DNA of 58,018 bases, taken from Candidatus Onthovicinus excrementipullorum. GTDB lineage: Bacteria > Bacillota > Clostridia > Oscillospirales > Acutalibacteraceae. Shown in pieces: positions 9,311 to 18,486 of the stretch. Under the pieces are notes generated by a model. The model was not told the origin of the DNA and did no database searches. It saw only the letters and a program-made list of their open reading frames with translations. Positions within the stretch are counted from its first letter, which is position 1; each line of letters opens with the position of its first letter. The stretch lies in assembly GCA_018712345.1 (NCBI GenBank), contig DVHG01000015.1:1-58018 (forward strand), in the 5' to 3' direction. Position numbers and translations under genes: made by a program.

Positions 9311-10678
9311 TCAATCCTCTGCGTGTATTTCCTTGGGGTCCACTGCCTCAACCAGCAGCAATTCGCCCGGCGCAAGTGTCAGGAAGAGCGAGCCGCCCAG
9401 ATGCTCCCGCCTCTCCAAAAAGCGGTTACCCGACGGCCCTATGCGGTAGATGACAGCGGACATTCCCTGCGGGAAGGGCCAGGGACGGGAATCCCCCTTT
9501 GCGCTGTACGCGATCCACTGCGTCTGCGCTGCATCCAGCGGGAGGAAGACATTGTCCCCCTCCTTAAATGTCTCGCCGTTGACGGTAATCCGGCAGTCGC
9601 GGTTATGGGAGACAATTCCGTCCGACAGGATGCAGCGTTCATTATTTCCGTGCCCTTCTATCGCGAGCCGCTCATGGCGGCACAGATAGCGGTACGGCAC
9701 CTGAACGGTGGCAAAATCACGCACAAATCGGACGAGCCAGTCCCCGTCCGGCTTATGGTAATCCTGAAAAATCTCCTCCCCGTGCATGTTGCCATAGAGG
9801 TAATTGGCATACCGCTTATCCTTGTACATTCCGCCGCCATACAGCTTGGGGGGAATGGCAACATACTCCTCGCGGCGCATGCGGGTGCACCACCAGCTGA
9901 CCGGAATCAGGCCGAGTGTGTCCAGCGGCGCTGCGGGGTGATGCTCCCGCGGCAGGCCAAAAATCATATGATTGGGCAGGCTCTCGTCCTCCCGATAGGT
10001 GAACTCAGAGGTGATGTCGATCCCCTTCCCGATCACGTACTCAATCATTTTACGCCGGTACTCCTGCATCTCCCGGATGGTGATATCGGGGTGATAGTTG
10101 TGGTAGCACTGGAAATTATCCACATGCACCGTCCCGGCCTCCTGTAAGGGGAGCAGCTCCAGCAGCCGATCAAACCGCTCCCGGAACAGGCCGGACTCCC
10201 ACTCCTCCTTAAAGGAGACCTTATAGCACTTCCGGGCATTATAGCGCTCGATCGGGTCGGGCTGACCGTTCCTTTTCCGGATCAGCGCCCCTGCCTTTAC
10301 ATAGCGGTCAAAGGACGGGGCGTTATCGTAGGCGTCGTTAAAATTGATATGGACGCTGACGACGGTGTGGTACCTTTTTGCCTCGCGCATCAGCCAGAGC
10401 ATACTCTCATGCGCCGTCTGATCCTGCGGACGCTTGAGCGCCGCATTGACCTCAAAAAAGTCGGGGTACTTATCATCGTGGCCGAGGTACTGCCAGCCGA
10501 CCAGATAGATGATCTTGGTGATCCCCTGCGTGACGGCGTCTATTGTTCGGATCATATCCAGCGCGTCCTCAAAGGTGTTGATCACATGGCTGCTCTGCCC
10601 GTTCTTCTCCGGATAGGCCATGGGCATTTTCATAACCATGCATTCTGTATAGTCATAGTGAAACGGATACTGTTCCAT
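9311..10678 (-). CDS. Compact GH101-like enzyme (copy 1)
   Basis: 455 residues. Segments match the endo-alpha-N-acetylgalactosaminidase (GH101) barrel: YLVGWQYLGHDDKYPD (58-73), VVSVHINFNDAY (106-117), HVDNFQ with Asp187 as candidate nucleophile and TSEFTYRE with Glu225 as candidate acid/base. Known GH101 enzymes are large secreted proteins; this one is little more than the barrel plus a C-terminal beta domain and has no signal peptide, so it should act in the cytoplasm. Start follows AGGAG by 7 bases. A diverged second copy is at 25414-26715. GH101 relation is from remembered family motifs; exo versus endo action on alpha-GalNAc is unknown. Confidence 0.72.
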   Translation of the reverse strand: MEQYPFHYDYTECMVMKMPMAYPEKNGQSSHVINTFEDALDMIRTIDAVTQGITKIIYLVGWQYLGHDDKYPDFFEVNAALKRPQDQTAHESMLWLMREAKRYHTVVSVHINFNDAYDNAPSFDRYVKAGALIRKRNGQPDPIERYNARKCYKVSFKEEWESGLFRERFDRLLELLPLQEAGTVHVDNFQCYHNYHPDITIREMQEYRRKMIEYVIGKGIDITSEFTYREDESLPNHMIFGLPREHHPAAPLDTLGLIPVSWWCTRMRREEYVAIPPKLYGGGMYKDKRYANYLYGNMHGEEIFQDYHKPDGDWLVRFVRDFATVQVPYRYLCRHERLAIEGHGNNERCILSDGIVSHNRDCRITVNGETFKEGDNVFLPLDAAQTQWIAYSAKGDSRPWPFPQGMSAVIYRIGPSGNRFLERREHLGGSLFLTLAPGELLLVEAVDPKEIHAED

Positions 10679-10708
10679 GTGTATACTCCTAAACCATTCA
10701 TTTCAGAA

Positions 10709-12817
10709 TCAGAGCACAATCTGCTTCAGGCAGACCGGGCGCACACTTTCAAGCGTCAGATCTTCAAAGCCAGGCTTCATCTCAATCTCGCTGTACACGT
10801 GGCCGATGCCGTGCGCCGTGGGGGCGGATGTCTTAATCAGGATCTCACCGCCGCTGCGTTCGAGCAGGTCCCGGAAATGGCGGATATGGAGGTGATAGAC
10901 GCCATCCGTGTTGAAATAATCGTCCACCAGCACGCCGCCGCAGAACACCTGAAGGTTCAATCCCCTGAACCTGAGATCCAGCACCACATCGTCAAATTCG
11001 CGCAGCTGCTCCATCTGAAGATTCATGCGATAATAGCCGCGATCCCCGTGGGAATAGAGGTAATAATCGTACGGCAGGCGGACCTTTCCGATGCGTTCCA
11101 GACGGACACAGTCCTCCGGCTCCTGGAAGGAGCAGGTGTGCACCTGTCCGTTGACAGTCACAGTTTGCCCCCGGCCAAGCAGCGCATAAACAGCATCCTC
11201 CTCCGTCCACATCGTCCCGTCACAGAATACAGGTGCCCCGTTGACGAGGTGGAATCGCAGCGCGCGCTCCTGATCCATAAAATGGAGGCACACGCCACTG
11301 CCGGCGTCAAAGGTGTCCTCCGCACACAGTGAGGCCTCCCCTTTTACTGAGACAATCACCGGCTGGCGCTCCATGCGCATAAAGTACAGATCCGTCCGAT
11401 CGCCGCGGTCCACGCGCGCAACAGGCTGAGCCGTCACATAGTCAAAGGTAACGCCGCGGACCTGAAAGCGGAAGGGAATAAATGTCATCTCCCCGGCCGC
11501 GATCTTCAGCTCCGGGAGTACAACAGGCGAATCGCCGCCGTCCAGCTCTGCACAGAAGTCGAGTGGCACGGACTTCTCCCCCCGCTCATAATTCCCGATG
11601 AAGAGATAGCCGTCCGTATTCTCGCCGCAGCGGACGGAGCTATAGGGCAATCCGGCTTCCCCGGAGAAAAAGGTCTGTTTCCGTGCGATATCCGCGTCCC
11701 AGGTGTTGATAAACAGGTGCATCAGGCGCAGGCGGTCACCGTGCGCCCGGCAGACACCGTCCTTTGAGAGCGGCGCCTGAAAGTCATAATCCACGATGGG
11801 GTAGTTGTTTGGGTAAAACGTACGCCGGCTCTCCTGCAGGAGCTCCCCGCGCGGATTACGCCCACCGTGGAACATGTAATAACCCATCAGATTCATACCG
11901 GAGGCAAACTTGGCAAATGCAACGCCATAGCCGTCCCGGTCACTGATGATCGGGCGGCGGTGCTGCGTAACCTGATTGCCGGTACCAACCTCACAGCCCG
12001 TATAGGGGAAGTCATCAAAGGTGGCCTTTTCCCGCTTTCCCTTGATCAAGTCCTCTCCGATTTCCACCTCCGTGCGGCCCCTGCAGATCGCAAAACGGCC
12101 TGTGGGCTCCAGCGGCCTCTTATGCTGCGTCCAGGGCGCCTCGGGATACCCCCCCATCATCTGCAAGAAGCTCTTGTCCGGCGTGTTGGTGGGCCAGGAG
12201 GTCATGGTGAAGTACGGCACCTTAAAGCCCACGCGCTCTGCGATGCGGCGGAGTGTGTGGATATGGTCGATGGTGCCGGTATATTCGTTCTCCAGCTGGA
12301 TGCCGAGAATCGTCTCCCCGTCACAGAACTCGGCCACCTGCTCATACAGGGCGCGCCAGTAGCGCTCCACATATTGGAGATATTTCGGCGTATCCTTCCG
12401 CTTACCGCGGACAGGCATCAGCCAGTCCGGAAATCCGCCAAAGCGCGCCTCGCCGTGACACCACGGACCGATCCGCAGGAACACGCCCATGCCGGCCTCG
12501 CGGCACACGCGCAGGAACGCGGCGATATCGCGGTTCCCGTCCCAGCGGAAATGGCCTTTCTTCTGCTCATGATGGTTCCAGAATACGTAGTTGGCCACGG
12601 TGGTCAGGCCGCATTCCTTCATCTTCAGCAGCTCGCGCTTCCAGTCCTGCCGCTCACAGCGGGAGAAGTGGATCTCCCCGCAGATAGGCAGGATCGGTTT
12701 GCCACCGCGCGTCAGATATCGGGATGTCGCGGAATACTCCGTGTCCATATTGCTAAATGAAAAGCCGCCGTCCGTATCCGCAGGGGTATAACGAATTTCA
12801 AAAGTTCTGTTCATCAT
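10709..12817 (-). CDS. Divergent GH35-like beta-galactosidase
   Basis: 702 residues. The barrel keeps GH35 features in altered form: ICGEIHFSR near the start, VFWNHHEQKKGHF, RIGPWCHGEARFGGFPDWL, IQLENEYTG with acid/base Glu178, and YTGCEVGTG with candidate nucleophile Glu276. It differs strongly from the two classical GH35 genes here (16728 and window start), so it may have another specificity. C-terminal half is beta-rich. No signal peptide. Start overlaps the stop of the upstream phosphatase gene by 4 bases (ATG at 12817 or 12814, both behind AAGGAG), indicating translational coupling. Followed by the GH101-like gene after 30 bases. Confidence 0.83.
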   Translation of the reverse strand: MMNRTFEIRYTPADTDGGFSFSNMDTEYSATSRYLTRGGKPILPICGEIHFSRCERQDWKRELLKMKECGLTTVANYVFWNHHEQKKGHFRWDGNRDIAAFLRVCREAGMGVFLRIGPWCHGEARFGGFPDWLMPVRGKRKDTPKYLQYVERYWRALYEQVAEFCDGETILGIQLENEYTGTIDHIHTLRRIAERVGFKVPYFTMTSWPTNTPDKSFLQMMGGYPEAPWTQHKRPLEPTGRFAICRGRTEVEIGEDLIKGKREKATFDDFPYTGCEVGTGNQVTQHRRPIISDRDGYGVAFAKFASGMNLMGYYMFHGGRNPRGELLQESRRTFYPNNYPIVDYDFQAPLSKDGVCRAHGDRLRLMHLFINTWDADIARKQTFFSGEAGLPYSSVRCGENTDGYLFIGNYERGEKSVPLDFCAELDGGDSPVVLPELKIAAGEMTFIPFRFQVRGVTFDYVTAQPVARVDRGDRTDLYFMRMERQPVIVSVKGEASLCAEDTFDAGSGVCLHFMDQERALRFHLVNGAPVFCDGTMWTEEDAVYALLGRGQTVTVNGQVHTCSFQEPEDCVRLERIGKVRLPYDYYLYSHGDRGYYRMNLQMEQLREFDDVVLDLRFRGLNLQVFCGGVLVDDYFNTDGVYHLHIRHFRDLLERSGGEILIKTSAPTAHGIGHVYSEIEMKPGFEDLTLESVRPVCLKQIVL

Positions 12818-13989
12818 GCGTTCTCCTTGAATCCATCATAATTGACGCCGTAATACTTTTCATCCACCGGCATATTGCAGGCCATCCAGATGGTGCGATG
12901 CTCCAGAATCTGCAGGCCGTGACCGGTCTCACTTCCGCCATGGTCCGCCGCCACAATCACCAACCACTTCTCATTATATTGCTGTTCACGGTTCTCGATC
13001 TCATTGAGCAGATCGTTCAGGTACAGGTCTGCATTGCGTACGGAATTGACATAGTTCGGATTTCCATTGGTAAATCCGGTATTGTGGCCGTTTGTATCCG
13101 GGCGGTGGAAGATTCCCGCAACGATCGTGTCACCCGCGCCCATCCGTCCAAGGAGGTAGTCGCGCATGGCGATATCATATGTACACTGCTCGGAGATCGT
13201 TCCCTCCTCCATGGCAACCGCATTGTAATAGTCAAGCGGCGCGTTGAGATCCTCCTCTTTTTCCCGACCCTCGTTTTTGAGCATATCGGCCGTATTGGAT
13301 GCGTGCGGGCGGTCGATATCACGGTACGTGATCGGCAGTTCCGGGTGGTCCAAGATATAGCCCACCTCGTTTTCCAGCGTGATATCAAACAGCTCGCCCC
13401 AGTCAAAGGCGAGGCCGGTCGCCACGCCGAGCTTGGCATACTTCATCATGATCGTATCTGCATCTGCGTTTTTAACATCACTGTTGCCTTTCACACCGTG
13501 CAGGGTATTCCAGCCGCCGGTCAGCTCGCTCATCCAGCCGGGACAGGTCGAGGTCTCCTGCTCGCTGTCAGTGCCCTTTTCTCCGCCTGCGTAGGCCATA
13601 TACAGGCCCCCTGACTCTTTCAACCGGTGCAGGCCACTGTAATCGGCCGCTTCATAGTTGTAGCCGTTCGTGTCAAAATTATTTTCATCATAGAATAAAT
13701 TCGTCATCGCGTCTGCGCGCGTGCCGTCCCAGCCGAGGAACAGCACCTTGCGGATCTTCCCCTCGCTGTCGACGATCTGTCCGTTCTGGATCGTCCCCTC
13801 GGAAAGGAACTCATCCATGATGTGATAGTACTGGTACTGCGGGATGGCCTGCGCCCCCGTGTTATCCCAGAAAGAGTACTGGGACACCTTGTTAAAATAT
13901 TCATCATCCGTCTTGGTACAGCCGGACAGCGCAAAGCCCGTAAGCACTGTTGCAGCCAGCACACCGGCCGCGATTCGCGTATGTTTCAT
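12814..13989 (-). CDS. Lipoprotein of the alkaline phosphatase superfamily
   Basis: 391 residues. A lipoprotein signal ends in LSGC (Cys24), so the protein is anchored on the outer face of the membrane. The alkaline-phosphatase/nucleotide-pyrophosphatase fold is shown by LGWDGTRADAM (Thr as likely nucleophile), a CPGWMSELTG segment, FHRPDTNGHNTG and AADHGGSETGHG, which supply the two-metal ligands. ATG at 13989 is preferred over an in-frame ATG at 14010 because a GGGGGAG site precedes it. It follows a polytopic membrane protein gene by 20 bases and overlaps the divergent GH35. Likely phosphomono- or diesterase, or phosphotransferase, acting on extracellular glycans; substrate unknown. Confidence 0.85.
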   Translation of the reverse strand: MKHTRIAAGVLAATVLTGFALSGCTKTDDEYFNKVSQYSFWDNTGAQAIPQYQYYHIMDEFLSEGTIQNGQIVDSEGKIRKVLFLGWDGTRADAMTNLFYDENNFDTNGYNYEAADYSGLHRLKESGGLYMAYAGGEKGTDSEQETSTCPGWMSELTGGWNTLHGVKGNSDVKNADADTIMMKYAKLGVATGLAFDWGELFDITLENEVGYILDHPELPITYRDIDRPHASNTADMLKNEGREKEEDLNAPLDYYNAVAMEEGTISEQCTYDIAMRDYLLGRMGAGDTIVAGIFHRPDTNGHNTGFTNGNPNYVNSVRNADLYLNDLLNEIENREQQYNEKWLVIVAADHGGSETGHGLQILEHRTIWMACNMPVDEKYYGVNYDGFKENA

Positions 13990-14009
13990 CATAGACTCCC
14001 CCAAAATCA

Positions 14010-15164
14010 TTATTTAATAATCTTCTTTCTTGGCAAACGCCCTTCCACTGCAACAAGAAGTAACAGAGCTGTCACAGCCGCAAAAATCACAATAAACAAC
14101 TCAGGCTGCGTGATATACAGCGTGCGGTTGCCGGAGTAGACAACCTCCAGCCCGGCAAAGTGGCGCAGGCAGTAGCCGGCGGCCGCACCGAGCACGCTGC
14201 CAAGGAGGGCAATCGCCAAACCGCCCCTTGCCGCCCAGACGAGCGCGAGCGCTGCTGCCATGACGAAAACGGCCGTAGCGAGGACGAGGAACTTCTGCTC
14301 CACGAATATCGCCAGCAGAGCCAGCACAGCCGCTCCGGCGAGACAGATCACGCCGGAAAGATGCCTCCGGCTGTGGAACAGGACGAGTGACATCACGAAC
14401 GCGCAGACGACGGCCGCCATGACTGCGGATTCACTGCCGCGCAAATACTGCATGTAATAGTTGGGCACACAGACAGCCGACAGCGTGAAGACAAAGCCCG
14501 CCAGCAGCCAGCTGATCATCCGGCACACTTTGCATGGCGTGCCATCGTTCCATTTGGCAAATTTAAAACCGCCGGTGATCTCCCTGTCCGCCTGACCGCA
14601 CAGGATACCCAGTACGGCAATTACGGCGGCAATCATCAGATATACCGGGACATACAGCTGGTCGGCGAGCGCCGCGATGGCCGCCAGTCCCACCAAACCT
14701 GCTGCGGGCATCAGCCGGGGCAGGTCCGCCCGCTCCAGCGATACAGTCAGGATATACCCGGCCGGAATACCGCTCGCCCCCACGACAATAGACAGTGCGC
14801 GGGAAACGCTCATGGTCACATGGCTGATGCGCATCTCCGGGTCCAGGGACTGCATCAGATCCACATCAAACAGGGCGATAAATCCCAGGAAGATGAACAG
14901 CGACGTCACCAGCACCGGGACGAGCACCGCCGCCTTGCGATTGAAGATCCGTGCCAGTACCGCACCGATCAGCGCCGTCAGGGCAAAGAGTAGAATGGTA
15001 AACTCGTTGCGAAAGAATTTCAGTCCTGCGATGGTGATGAGGGGTTGTTCCGGCGTGACAGTCTCCAGACAGAAGGCGTCAAAAGTCAGCAGGAGCAGCA
15101 GGATATACCCTGCTGCCGCGGCAAACGCCATCGTGAAAAAGTTCCGATTGATCCACTGTTTCAT
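14010..15164 (-). CDS. Polytopic membrane protein of unknown function
   Basis: 384 residues with about ten hydrophobic segments spread over the whole length and short polar loops; one loop around residue 210 carries a CKVC pair. I do not recognise a transporter or enzyme family signature. Start is 8 bases behind GGAGG, 3 bases after the anchored GH18 gene, and it precedes the phosphatase lipoprotein. The position between an extracellular GH18 and an extracellular phosphatase suggests a membrane partner for them, for example a lipid- or phosphate-group handling protein, but this is only context. Real gene, function open. Confidence 0.8.
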   Translation of the reverse strand: MKQWINRNFFTMAFAAAAGYILLLLLTFDAFCLETVTPEQPLITIAGLKFFRNEFTILLFALTALIGAVLARIFNRKAAVLVPVLVTSLFIFLGFIALFDVDLMQSLDPEMRISHVTMSVSRALSIVVGASGIPAGYILTVSLERADLPRLMPAAGLVGLAAIAALADQLYVPVYLMIAAVIAVLGILCGQADREITGGFKFAKWNDGTPCKVCRMISWLLAGFVFTLSAVCVPNYYMQYLRGSESAVMAAVVCAFVMSLVLFHSRRHLSGVICLAGAAVLALLAIFVEQKFLVLATAVFVMAAALALVWAARGGLAIALLGSVLGAAAGYCLRHFAGLEVVYSGNRTLYITQPELFIVIFAAVTALLLLVAVEGRLPRKKIIK

Positions 15165-15167
15165 CGT

Positions 15168-16679
15168 TTACGCCTCCCCGCCGTACAGTTCCAGCGCGTC
15201 AAAGGCGGCACGCCAGAGGGATTGCTCCGATTCATACGGGACATCACAGGTAAAATGCCACACCATGATTCCGCCGTAGCCGCTCAGGAGTGCGTACGCG
15301 GTCTTATCGCGGACCATGGCCGGCGAATTGAAGTAGACCTCCGTGGGGCTCCCGTCGCTGTAGCTGTTCACGGTATAGAAATTATTAAAATAGTCCTGAT
15401 GCTCAAGTGCATTATAGATGTACTGCTCCATCAGCGCCTCGGTCTGGGTGCCGTAAAACGGGATGCCGAGGTTAATCTGATCGCGGGAGAATCCCACGCT
15501 TTCCAGATAGATGGCGGGCTGGACTGCACATCCCCAGAAGCTGCTGTGCTGGCCGTCCTGATCCATGATGTCATACGCCATACAGTTGACGATATCAATC
15601 GCGTCGATCGCCTGCTGCGTGCAGTGAATATCCCGTGTACCGAACGCGCAGGAGAGGATCGCGCGCTCCCCGGCATTGGATTCGGCGATCATCCGCCGCT
15701 TGACCTCCACCAGAAATTCATTAAAAATGCGAAAATCCTCATCGCTCTGCGGGAATTCGTAGTCAATATCAAGCCCGTCAAAGCCGAAGCGATTGAGATT
15801 TTTAATAATACTGGCGATAAACGCGTCGCGGTTCGTGTCCATGGCGCTGTTGACGTGCGCGGGGTCGTTCATGCCCAGCACCATGCTGATCTTCGCCCCC
15901 GGCGCAGTAGTGCGCAGGCAGTCCATGACGAGCGCGAGGGCACTCTCCCGCATGCCCTGATCATCCTCTGCCGCTCCCAGATAGAGGTTCCCGTCCGTAT
16001 CAAAGCCATAGCCGCAGTAGAAGAACAGGTGGGTCATCCCGTCCAGACGGTAGTTGGCCATATCTGCCAGAATCTGCCGCCGCCGCTGTTCCTGCGTTAG
16101 TTCCGGGTCGGCGGCGATATCCATCCAACTGCCGGAAATATAGCCGGCCATCATGAAGCCCTCCCGCTCCCGCGTGGGCTCATTGTAGACTTCCAGCTCC
16201 TTCAGACCGACGGTTCCATCCGCCTGCTCAACGGTCAGGCGCAGATACCGGGCGGTGACATCCCCGACCACGCAGAGCCGGTGATACTCGATCTTATCGC
16301 CGGAATAGACCGGCGTGTAGGTCTCGCCGTCCGACGAGGCGGAGAGGGTGAAGGACTGCACATTGAGCCCCTGCTCCTTAATAATGACGGTGTTAAAGGA
16401 CGTCTCCCCGCCGAAGTCGAGCGTGACCGCATTGCCGAATGCGGCGGAAGTCCGGTAGACCGAGCTGTTGTCCCCGTCCGTCAGATTCTGGTCCCCGAAC
16501 CCGTCCGCGTCGACCGATGCCGACAGCGCGAGATTTTCGGATGCCATGTAGGAGCTGTCCCCGGACATCCGGCTGCTGTCCGCAGTCCGTGCACATACAG
16601 ACCCCAGTACAATTGCGGCAATCAGTGCAATTGCGGTGATAATAACCGAGGGTTTAAAGATCCATGCTGCCTTTTTCAA
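15168..16679 (-). CDS. Membrane-anchored GH18 with discoidin-like domain (extracellular)
   Basis: 503 residues. Signal anchor at about residues 8-30, a discoidin-like (F5/8 C) domain at about 45-165, then a GH18 barrel with DGLDIDYE ending at catalytic Glu308 and MAYDIM later. The DGLDIDYE form is common in endo-beta-N-acetylglucosaminidases that release N-glycans as well as in chitinases. Start codon is TTG at 16679 behind AAGGAG (10 bases); there is no closer ATG and the KK-plus-hydrophobic start supports it. This is the only clearly extracellular glycosidase of the locus, so it is the best candidate for releasing glycans at the cell surface before import. 48 bases follow the GH35 gene. Confidence 0.88.
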   Translation of the reverse strand: MKKAAWIFKPSVIITAIALIAAIVLGSVCARTADSSRMSGDSSYMASENLALSASVDADGFGDQNLTDGDNSSVYRTSAAFGNAVTLDFGGETSFNTVIIKEQGLNVQSFTLSASSDGETYTPVYSGDKIEYHRLCVVGDVTARYLRLTVEQADGTVGLKELEVYNEPTREREGFMMAGYISGSWMDIAADPELTQEQRRRQILADMANYRLDGMTHLFFYCGYGFDTDGNLYLGAAEDDQGMRESALALVMDCLRTTAPGAKISMVLGMNDPAHVNSAMDTNRDAFIASIIKNLNRFGFDGLDIDYEFPQSDEDFRIFNEFLVEVKRRMIAESNAGERAILSCAFGTRDIHCTQQAIDAIDIVNCMAYDIMDQDGQHSSFWGCAVQPAIYLESVGFSRDQINLGIPFYGTQTEALMEQYIYNALEHQDYFNNFYTVNSYSDGSPTEVYFNSPAMVRDKTAYALLSGYGGIMVWHFTCDVPYESEQSLWRAAFDALELYGGEA

Positions 16680-16727
16680 AATCCTCTCACTCCTTTATTC
16701 GCGGCATAACCCATGCCATTGTCATTG

Positions 16728-18476
16728 TCACAGCAAATGGCGATCAATCAGCTGGACGGATGAACGGCGTGCCCCCTCCTGCTCCAGAATGATGATCTCA
16801 TTCTGCTCCTTCAGGAAGGGCGCGGGCAGATACAGCGTGCGCTGCGGGCCGCGGTTCCAATAGCGGCCGATGTGAATTCCGTTGACAAAGGCACATCCCT
16901 TACTGAAGCCGCGCATATCCACAAAGCAGTCTGCATCTGTACGCGCGGAAAACGTCCCCTTTAAGAATCCGGGTGTGCCGCCGAGCGTTCCGGGCGCAAA
17001 GGAAATCCGGTCCAGATTGTCCATGGGCAGGGTATAGATCTCCCACCCGAATACGACCTGCATGCCGTGCCGCACGCGCGCGATCCCCTTCCGGTCAACC
17101 AGATGGGGGCCATAGTTGACACGGCCCATCCCCTCGACCAGAATCTCGATCACGCACTCCCCGTTAAAGGCGGGGATCCTGCAGGTAAAACCGTCATTGT
17201 TCTTCATACGCCCGTTTTTAGTGCGGTCATACCGGCAGACAAGCTCGCCGTTGACGCGCAGGTAGGCGATATCATGCACCCCCTCCACAAAAAGTGTCTG
17301 GGCGGAATAATTGCCCTTGAGCACCTTGCGGTAGAGGATGTAGCCAAAGTTTTGCCCATAGTGTTCCATGCTCTCCGGGTGAGCGGAAAAATGGCGCTCC
17401 CCAATCTGATAGCATGTCTCCCACAGCGGAGCGCACGCGGTCAGCTGTACCGCACCGATATTTTGCAGCCTGGGGCGCGGCGGGAGCTCCTCATTCATCG
17501 GGAGCCCCCGCGCGGTGCGGAGGATCCGGCGCACTTTATGGTAGGCGGGTGTATAGTCGCCGTACTCGTTGAGCAGCGCGGCGTCATCATAGCTGGTGAC
17601 GGTAGGCATGTATTTATTGCCGTAATTTGCCCCCGCCCAGAAGTTAAAGTTCGTCCCGCCGTGGAACATGTAGATATTCAGGTTGGCTCCGGTGTCCACA
17701 AGGCTCTGAATTTCCCGGGCGACCTGGCTGGGATTGCGCCGGTGATGGCGCTCCCCCCAGTGGTCAAACCAGCCGCACCAGAACTCCATGCACGTCCTGG
17801 GCAGGTCCTCCTGAAAGCCCTTCAGGCTGTTAAAGGCCGTGCTGGCGTGGGAGCCGAAATTGAGCGTCTTATAGACATCCGGCAGTGTGCCGCCGGAGAG
17901 CATGTCACGGTTGTTCCCGTCGGAGGTAAAGAATGGAACCTGTGCGCCACAGCGTACCATAATCTCCCGCAGGTGATTCAGGTATTCCTTATCATCGCCG
18001 TAGGAGCCGTACTCGTTTTCGATCTGGAGGGCGATCAGGTTCCCGCCCTGCGTATCCTGAAGCGGCGCGATCTCCTGAAACACGCGCTTAAAATATGCCT
18101 CCACCTTTTGCATGTAGACGGGCTCATCACAGCGCAGGCGGATGCTGTGATCGCGCAGCAGCCAGGCGGGGAAGCCGCCGAAATCCCACTCCCCGCACGT
18201 GTAGGGGCCGGGGCGGATAATGATGTACAGCCCGTATTCCGCAGCCATGCGGCAGTACGCCGCGATGTCGAGGTTCCCCTCAAAGCAGAACTGCCCCTCC
18301 TGCGGCTCATGCAGGTTCCAGCACATGACCGTCTCCACACAGTTGAAACCGGCCGCGCGCATCTTGGCAAAGCGGTCGCCCCAATAGGCGCGTGGAACAC
18401 GGAAATAGTGCATCGCCCCGGAGAAAAGGCGGAACGGCTTACCGTCAATATAGAATCCATCTTTTCTGATTTCCAT
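16728..18476 (-). CDS. Beta-galactosidase, GH35
   Basis: 582 residues, typical of short bacterial GH35 enzymes. SGAMHYFRVP at the start, acid/base Glu155 in LQIENEYGSY, nucleophile Glu231 in MEFWCGWFDHWG, and MFHGGTNF. The C-terminal third is a jelly-roll with a CAFVNGIHIGRYW strand. No signal peptide, hence cytoplasmic removal of beta-1,3 or beta-1,4 galactose. ATG at 18476 is 6 bases after GAGG; an ATG one codon upstream is too close. It lies 10 bases behind the 1038-residue DUF5107 gene. Closely related to the partial GH35 at the start of the window, suggesting duplication within the locus. Confidence 0.94.
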   Translation of the reverse strand: MEIRKDGFYIDGKPFRLFSGAMHYFRVPRAYWGDRFAKMRAAGFNCVETVMCWNLHEPQEGQFCFEGNLDIAAYCRMAAEYGLYIIIRPGPYTCGEWDFGGFPAWLLRDHSIRLRCDEPVYMQKVEAYFKRVFQEIAPLQDTQGGNLIALQIENEYGSYGDDKEYLNHLREIMVRCGAQVPFFTSDGNNRDMLSGGTLPDVYKTLNFGSHASTAFNSLKGFQEDLPRTCMEFWCGWFDHWGERHHRRNPSQVAREIQSLVDTGANLNIYMFHGGTNFNFWAGANYGNKYMPTVTSYDDAALLNEYGDYTPAYHKVRRILRTARGLPMNEELPPRPRLQNIGAVQLTACAPLWETCYQIGERHFSAHPESMEHYGQNFGYILYRKVLKGNYSAQTLFVEGVHDIAYLRVNGELVCRYDRTKNGRMKNNDGFTCRIPAFNGECVIEILVEGMGRVNYGPHLVDRKGIARVRHGMQVVFGWEIYTLPMDNLDRISFAPGTLGGTPGFLKGTFSARTDADCFVDMRGFSKGCAFVNGIHIGRYWNRGPQRTLYLPAPFLKEQNEIIILEQEGARRSSVQLIDRHLL

Positions 18477-18486
18477 CATGCACCTC

